DNA of 20,958 nucleotides from Reclinomonas americana ATCC 50394 (taxonomy: Eukaryota > Jakobida > Jakobea > Jakobida): positions 20,564 through 41,521 of the forward strand of contig PS015207.1 of the NCBI GenBank assembly GCA_048213135.1, written 5' to 3'. The notes under the pieces were generated by a model. The model worked only from the letters and a program-made list of their open reading frames with translations, had not been told where the DNA came from and ran no database searches. Positions 13,115 through 20,330 of the stretch are shown in pieces. Every line of letters starts with the position of its first letter. The first letter of the stretch is position 1. Both the position numbers and the translations under genes were made by a program.

Positions 13115-14786
13115 GCAAGCAGAGAACTTGAAAGTGTGAATGAGGAGGATGTGAGAAAAGCGAGAGGAATCATGCAAGTACACTGAGAGACACAATGAAC
13201 GCCACAGGCAGACAGACAAGTGGACAGAGAGAAAGACATGGCAGACAGAGAGGAAAGAGAGAGTAACGCACAAACATATACAATGAAAACGAACGAGGGA
13301 GACACGTTGTTCGACAAGGATTAGTGACAGAAAGGTAATGTAACTCTCAGCGACAGAGATACATCCGCGAGCGCAGCAAACACAGCAACCGAGATAGCTC
13401 ACCTGCCAGTGTGGTGAAAGCCAGGGAGACGCCGACAGCTCCATAGTTCTTGTCAACAGTTTCATAGTGATACGTCGTCGCCGGTCGGAGTTGCGTCACC
13501 GAACCCGTGAGAGGCGACGACGAAGTGCCGGTAGACACCGACGGAGTTGCGGTGACAATGGACGGCGGCAGTGCAGCACGCCGCAACACGACGTTGCCAG
13601 AGTCTGCCACAACATAAAGGCGTTTGCATCAGAATATCGACTCTCCAACAAACAAATCCACATCGACAACAAACCAGCTATGAACAGGACGGAGTCTCGC
13701 AGCGCGACACCACGCTGTGCAAGAATGTGATGCGAATGCTCAGTGCCGTGGTCACGAACGAGCAAGTGACACATAGATGCATGTTTCATACCGGGCTCAG
13801 CAACCGCGAAAGTGTGCCAGTGTCATCATGGTTACCGGATACGCCACCAAACCCAAAGACAGTTGTCACAACGGCAGTGTCGACCGCAATCTGCCGAATG
13901 CTGTTTGAATACGTCTGCAACGATGTCCACCATTGTGAGATTCAGCAGATGGTACCAGCACATAGCACAACGAGAACAACAGGCACTCAACATCAGCAAC
14001 GAATACCACGTTCGCAGCCAAGTCAATCGCGAGGCCCTCAGGAGTGTTGAAAAGCGCATCAGTTCCCGCGCCGTCACCGCTTCCGCTAACTCCAGCGCGA
14101 CCGCACAGTGTTGACACAGCAAATGTAGCCAGATCGATCTTTCGAATGAAGTGGTTCATCGTGTCCGCCACGTACAGCTGACGGCGAACAGAGTCGACAG
14201 CTACTGCATGCGGCTCATTGAAACGAGCTGCATTGCCGTATCCGTTCTGCGATCCAGAATTTCCCGCGGTGCCCGCTACCGTGGTAGTGACTCCAAGAAG
14301 GGATACAGATCTGCTCATATCCATGAACAATGTGAGAGCTTCAGGAAAAACACAGTATGGCGGTGAACAGAGGAAGCGACTTACCGGATTGCATGATTAA
14401 ATCTGTCGGCCACATACACGGCCTCCAGCACGGGACTGACGGAGACACCCAGTGGGCCGTTAAAGGTTGCATTCGCTCCAACTACACTGTCGATACTTCC
14501 GGGGGCACCACTGCCAGCCAGCGTCGAGACGTCTGCACCACTGGTGACTTTGCGAACGGCATTATTGCCAAGCTGTCAGACAAAAGGTATTAGCGCAACC
14601 GGGGTGAGAGAGACGAGTGTGGACACGATAGTAAAGTGCACAACATGCGTCCATGCTTACGTGGGACACAGCGATAATGCACACATTCCCCCTCCCTCAC
14701 ATCAACAGACAAAAAACTAGTGACGAACCTCGCCAATGTACATGTCACCGCTGTGCTCGTCCAGCGTGCAGCCAAATGGGCTGCAG

Positions 14787-14830
<44 letters not shown>

Positions 14831-15415
14831 GCGTAGGTTAGAACTCATCACACAACAAGTGAGTGATACGCGAGAAGAAACGAAGAGTGACAGTAGAACG
14901 TGTGTGTGTGTGAGAGAGAGAGAGAGAGNNNNNNNNNNNNNNNNNNNNNNNNNNNNNNNNNNNNNNNNNNNNNNNNNNNNNNNNNNNNNNNNNNNNNNNN
15001 NNNNNNNNNNNNNNNNNNNNNNNNNNNNNNNNNNNNNNNNNNNNNNNNNNNNNNNNNNNNNNNNNNNNNNNNNNNNNNNNNNNNNNNNNNNNNNNNNNNN
15101 NNNNNNNNNNNNNNNNNNNNNNNNNNNNNNNNNNNNNNNNNNNNNNNNNNNNNNNNNNNNNNNNNNNNNNNNNNNNNNNNNNNNNNNNNNNNNNNNNNNN
15201 NNNNNNNNNNNNNNNNNNNNNNNNNNNNNNNNNNNNNNNNNNNNNNNNNNNNNNNNNNNNNNNNNNNNNNNNNNNNNNNNNNNNNNNNNNNNNNNNNNNN
15301 NNNNNNNNNNNNNNNNNNNNNNNNNNNNNNNNNNNNNNNNNNNNNNNNNNNNNNNNNNNNNNNNNNNNNNNNNNNNNNNNNNNNNNNNNNNNNNNNNNNN
15401 NNNNNNNNNNNNNNN

Positions 15416-15455
<40 letters not shown>

Positions 15456-17655
15456 GCAGGTTAGAACTCATTCACACAACCAAGTGAGTGATACGCGAGA
15501 GAAACGAAAGAGTGACAGTGAACGTGTGTGTGTGTGAGAGAGAGAGAGAGATGCATACATGATCGACTCAACTTGTTGAATCTGGCCGCCGACGACAGGC
15601 CACCAACGAATCCAGCACTGCCGACGGAGCCAGCAAATACCGTCGTGGCTCCGCCGCTGTCCACTTTGCGAAGCACATGCACACTGAGTGGAGTGCATCA
15701 GATGGTCAGGCAGTACTGTCAGACAAGTATGAACGGCGGCACTGCAAGTGATACGAAACTCGTATTCTGTGACGAATGCATTGCCGGACAAGTCCACACA
15801 CACATGCTGTGCACGGCGCGAAGCAGAAAGCAGTCAGACACTTCAAACGTTTGCCAACCACCATGATATCCACCATCACAGTAACTTACCTCAGGATACG
15901 ACAGAGAAGATGACAGGGTGGATGTGCTCGGCGAAGTCACTGCAAAAGCAGAAGTCAACGCAGAAACAGCAAAGGCGTTGCTCGTCGTCGTGGCGCTGCC
16001 GTTGGGATTCATGGAACCACTGAGCACGGCAGACGTGTGAGTCGTGCTCGAGGCTCCCGATGTGACGGCCGTGGGGGCTGAAGATATTATTGAGAAGGGA
16101 AAGATTGTCGGTGAGAAAAAGGCAAGCAAGAACACAACGCACCAGAGGTGGAAAATGACTGGGTGGCACTGCGCTCGCCAGTGTTGACGCCCAGTTGAAA
16201 GTAGTACGTTGTCGAGGGGAACAGCGACGACACCACGGCGCTGTATTGGTAGACGAAAGGGGCGGGAGGGATGTCTGCGGTTACGGCGACCGGAGTTGTG
16301 GGAAGCTCAATGCGGCGGATGGTGTGCTTGTCGTACTCTGTGCAGGTCATGATGAGTAAGTGAGGCCTGAGATAACAAAAAGGAGTTGAGAGCACTGACC
16401 AGCGACGAGCAGGGCAGATCTGGTTGGGTCCCAGGTGACGTCCGTCTGCACACATCAAGTAGTGTATGTGAGAGGGAGGGAGGGAGCGAGAGAGAGAGGA
16501 GGGAGGGAAGGAGCGAGGGAGGGAGGGAGCGAGGGAGGGAGGGAGCGAGGGAGGGAGGGAGGGAGGGAGGGAGCGAGGGAGGGAGGGAGAGGGAAAGGAG
16601 GAAGAAGAGAGGAAGAGAGAGAGTGGAAGACGATGGAAGACAGAGAAAGAGACAGAGAGAAAAAGGCGCAGTGGGAAATCAGAAGGGAGGGAGAAAGAAT
16701 ATAGAGGAGAGGACATGCGCAATGCGAGTGAATCACACCACCGTTGCGACTCGCATGAGGCACAAGCACGCGCGCAACACGAAGAGCCCTCCACAGGGGA
16801 GAAGGATTGGGAAAGGATGAACCCCCGCAGTACATGATCGAAACTCACAATCGCGCCGAAAGAGGAAGTACTGCCGTCGGAATTGTTAGTTCCGGTGATG
16901 CCGGTCGTGCCAGCAATTGTCTTCACAGTGCCATCACTCGCAACCTTGCGAATTACGAAAGACGCAGCCTGATCAAGAAACGACGAATGTGAGAACATAG
17001 GATAGTGGACGAGAGAAACAACAAAAGAGCGCTCGCACGCAACATCACCAACATACAAAATGTTGGCCACTGGATCTATGGCCAGGCCCCACGGGTCGGT
17101 CAATTTGGCGCCAGTTCCAATGCCATCCACGACGGCGCAAATGCCAGCAGTCCCGACAAAGGTAGACACATTATTATTCGTCAGTGCGACTTTGCGCACA
17201 GTGCAGTTGGTCAGGTCGGCCACGTAGAGCACTGCGCGACTCGTGTCCAGCGCCAAGCTCGTCGGGTGGTTAAACCGGGCCAAACCGCCGATGCCGTCAC
17301 TTACGCCTGCGCTCCCGGAGAGACCAGCAATGATCGTGCTAGTGCCGGCGTATGCGACACGCCTGCGTGGTGGGTGATACGGAGCTGTTGAGTGAGAAAG
17401 CGAAATGCAAAGGCAAGAAGATACACAAACACCGACCAAATAACGTGATTGTCGTGGTCTGCCACGTACACAAAGCCGCCGGCGGAGTCGACTGCTACGT
17501 CCATCGGCGTCGCAGGAGTGAGACCGCTGGTTCCATTGGCAAGTGTGGAAACCATGTTGTGCGAAATCTTGCGAATCGCATGATTGCCGGACTGCAATCA
17601 CGAGCAGCAAAGTAAGAGAGAGCACGTTCGTTGTCAGTAAGTGTGAGGGGGGAGG

Positions 17656-17725
<70 letters not shown>

Positions 17726-19745
17726 AGATGAAAACTCGACAAATATCAACTTTGTCCCAATTCTTCTCTAGGCAAACCTCGGACACATACAAATCGCCGT
17801 TCGCCAAGTCGATGTCAACGCCGTTTGTGCTACACACACACCGATAACGTGAGCGGCGATCGAATCAGTATCAATTCCGCACACGCCAGACATAAACTCA
17901 CGATGAAAATTTCGCGATTCCAGCATCTCCGTCAACGTATCCGGCACTATTTGGCTGACCGGCCACACTCGTAACAACACCGGCGTGCGTCACCATGCGG
18001 ATCATGTGATTTCTACATGAAAGAACAAACAAAGCGGTCAGAAACAATTATCGTGAACAAGGAACATGCGCAAGACTTGATCACAGCGCAACTCAGTTGC
18101 AATGTAGTAATTTCCGTTGGCATCGACGGTGCCGCGCTGCGTGGAAGTTCGGCGTGAGCATGGAAAACAGCAACGAACACAAGACGTGCGGACGCACGTT
18201 GGGGTTGGTGAAGCGCGCGGCGAACCCAACGCCATCGGCCCAGCCGGAGACGCCAGGTGCGCCAGCCAGCAGCGAGACAGCGGGCAGCATATCAAAGAAG
18301 ACGTTAATGGAAGCGACGTTGGTGTCGAGTTGCCCAGTGAGTTTGATCGAATCAGACAATGTTGAACTCGAGGAGACGGCAATGACCGTGACGGCTGGTA
18401 CGAGGGCGCAGCGGAGGTGAGTGAAGAGGCACAAAGGGGGAAGGGAAATGGGGGAAGGGGAAGAGAAAGGAGAAGAGCGAGAGGGGGAGAGCGAGAGGGG
18501 GAGAGCGAGAGGGGGAGAGCGAGAGGGGAGAGAGCGGAGAGAGCGAGAGGGGAGAGAGCGAGAGGGGGAGAGCGAGAGGAGCGGAGCAGCAGAGGAGCGG
18601 AGCAGCGAGAGGAGCGGAGCAGCGAGAGGAGCGGAGCAGCGAGAGGAGCGGAGCAGCGAGAGGAGCGGAGCAGCGAGAGGAGCGGAGCAGCGAGAGGAAG
18701 GAGCGAGAAAGGAGGCAGCGAAAGAGGGGAGAGCGATGACACAAGTACGGCACACAGTGCACAAAAACAAAACTCACATCGTGTGGTAAATGAGCGAGTC
18801 GATAGCGGGACAGCAGCACGAGGGTGACCTGCGACCATCTCGTGAGTTGCGGAGGACGACATATCAAACACGCAAGCCACCAAACCGTCGTCTGTGTGCG
18901 CCTCAACAGCCTCCACCTCCAGCGTCAGCAGCCTCTCAGCGACCACCTCCGCTCCACGAGAGGCTCGCACTCGCACTTGCAAGGTGGCGCGCGTCGTCGA
19001 GCGCGTGAGCCACAGCTGGTTGCGGCCTTCGAGCTGCACGGCGTGGTCGTGGTCGCCGCCAATCACCGACCACGTAATGTCGGCGGCGGCGGCATCGCCA
19101 TCCACGTGAAGAGTTCCGAGAAGCACAGCCGCGCGCCAACGACCGCGGTTAGAGATGGGTTCGAAGCGGATGGAGGGAGGCGTGACTGCAAGGCACAGGG
19201 GGAGTGATGAACAACAACAGGGGGATAGAGGGAGGCAAGGGTGGGAGAGAAAGAGAGCAAGAGAGAGAGCAAGAGAGAGAGCAAGAGAGAGAGCAAAAGA
19301 GAGAGAGAGAGAAGGAGAGAGAAGGAGAGAGAAGGAGAGAGAGAGAGAGAGAGAGAGAGTGAGTGAGAGCTCGAGAGAGAGAAAGTGAGACCCCAGTCTT
19401 ACATGCATGCACAATCTCCCACTTCCCTCACCAGCCGTCACCACCACCGACGCCCTCCTCACACCACGATCCTCCATCTCACACTCCACGTCGACGTGCA
19501 GCTCACGAAGTGAGACACCATCGACAGCAAAGACAAGACGTCGCCCATCTGCGTCGTCGACACGCACCAGCGCAGCATGTGCGCCGCCGATCACGCGGCA
19601 TGCACGCGCGTGTGCGTGCAGCAAGCCGACGACGGAGTTGGCGGCGGAGGGAGGCGCATAGGTGGTGGCGGAGAGAAGAGGCGAACCTGTGTGGGAAAAA
19701 GGACAGGCGAATGAGTGAAGGACAAAAATGGAGAAGTGAGAGAGA

Positions 19746-19807
<62 letters not shown>

Positions 19808-19945
19808 GAGAGAGAGAGAGGAGAGAGAGAGAGAGTAGTAGTAGTAGGTAGAGAGAGNNNNNNNNNNNNNNNNNNNNCGACGACGACGACGTCGTCGTCG
19901 TACGTACGTACGACGTACGTACGTACCGTACGTACGTACGTACCG

Positions 19946-19991
<46 letters not shown>

Positions 19992-20295
19992 AAGAGAGTG
20001 AGGGTGAGAGAGAGAGAGGGTAAGAAGGAGGATAGGAGAAATGTACGTGAGGTTACGAGAGAGGCAGAGGAAGAGAGTGTGAGAGATGGGAGTCAAGAGA
20101 GAGACTGCAGAGACACGCAGACAGTGTGGAAGAACGCGAAGAGCGCAGGGAAGACACAGACGCATTCAACGAGAGTGTACGCATTGAAAACACATGAGAG
20201 CAATGCATTTGACTATTTTGTCTCTCGCATCACGCTTACTCCTGACACACACGCGCGCGCACTCACGGAAGAAGAAGGAGAGAGCGCGCGACACA

Positions 20296-20330
<35 letters not shown>

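Larger units (their letters stand above)
12018..13402 (-). other. Large intron between modules 2 and 3 (1,385 nt with a 346-N gap)
   Basis: Donor GTGAGC at 13397-13402 and acceptor ACAG at 12018, phase 1 on both sides, so FN3 half B of module 2 runs straight into half A of module 3, as at every other module junction. The intron holds (GA)n, (GT)n, TACG-cycling sequence and about 700 nt of ordinary sequence (12700-13400) with no NHL-like or FN3-like coding in any minus frame. Confidence 0.75.
14781..15572 (-). other. Intron in module 2 spanning a 487-N gap
   Basis: Donor GTTGAG at 15567-15572 and acceptor TGCAG at 14781-14785, phase 2. Joining the flanking exons restores the standard FN-N-P linkage, so no exon need be missing. 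Known sequence on the two sides of the gap is nearly the same ~137 bp, which suggests unmerged contig ends. Confidence 0.75.

Noticed and set aside
16087-17742. A 551-codon open frame on the minus strand
   Set aside because: It contains two or three true exons but reads through introns with clear GT/AG borders. Splicing restores NHL continuity; the read-through parts are repeat-like.
217-18394. Bacterial origin or contamination, since NHL and FN3-like repeats are common in bacteria
   Set aside because: About sixty phase-consistent GT/AG introns within the repeats show a eukaryotic gene.
18038-19993. A 651-codon open frame on the minus strand
   Set aside because: It includes real exons 2 and 3 but also repeat introns and an N run. 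It is not one continuous coding exon.
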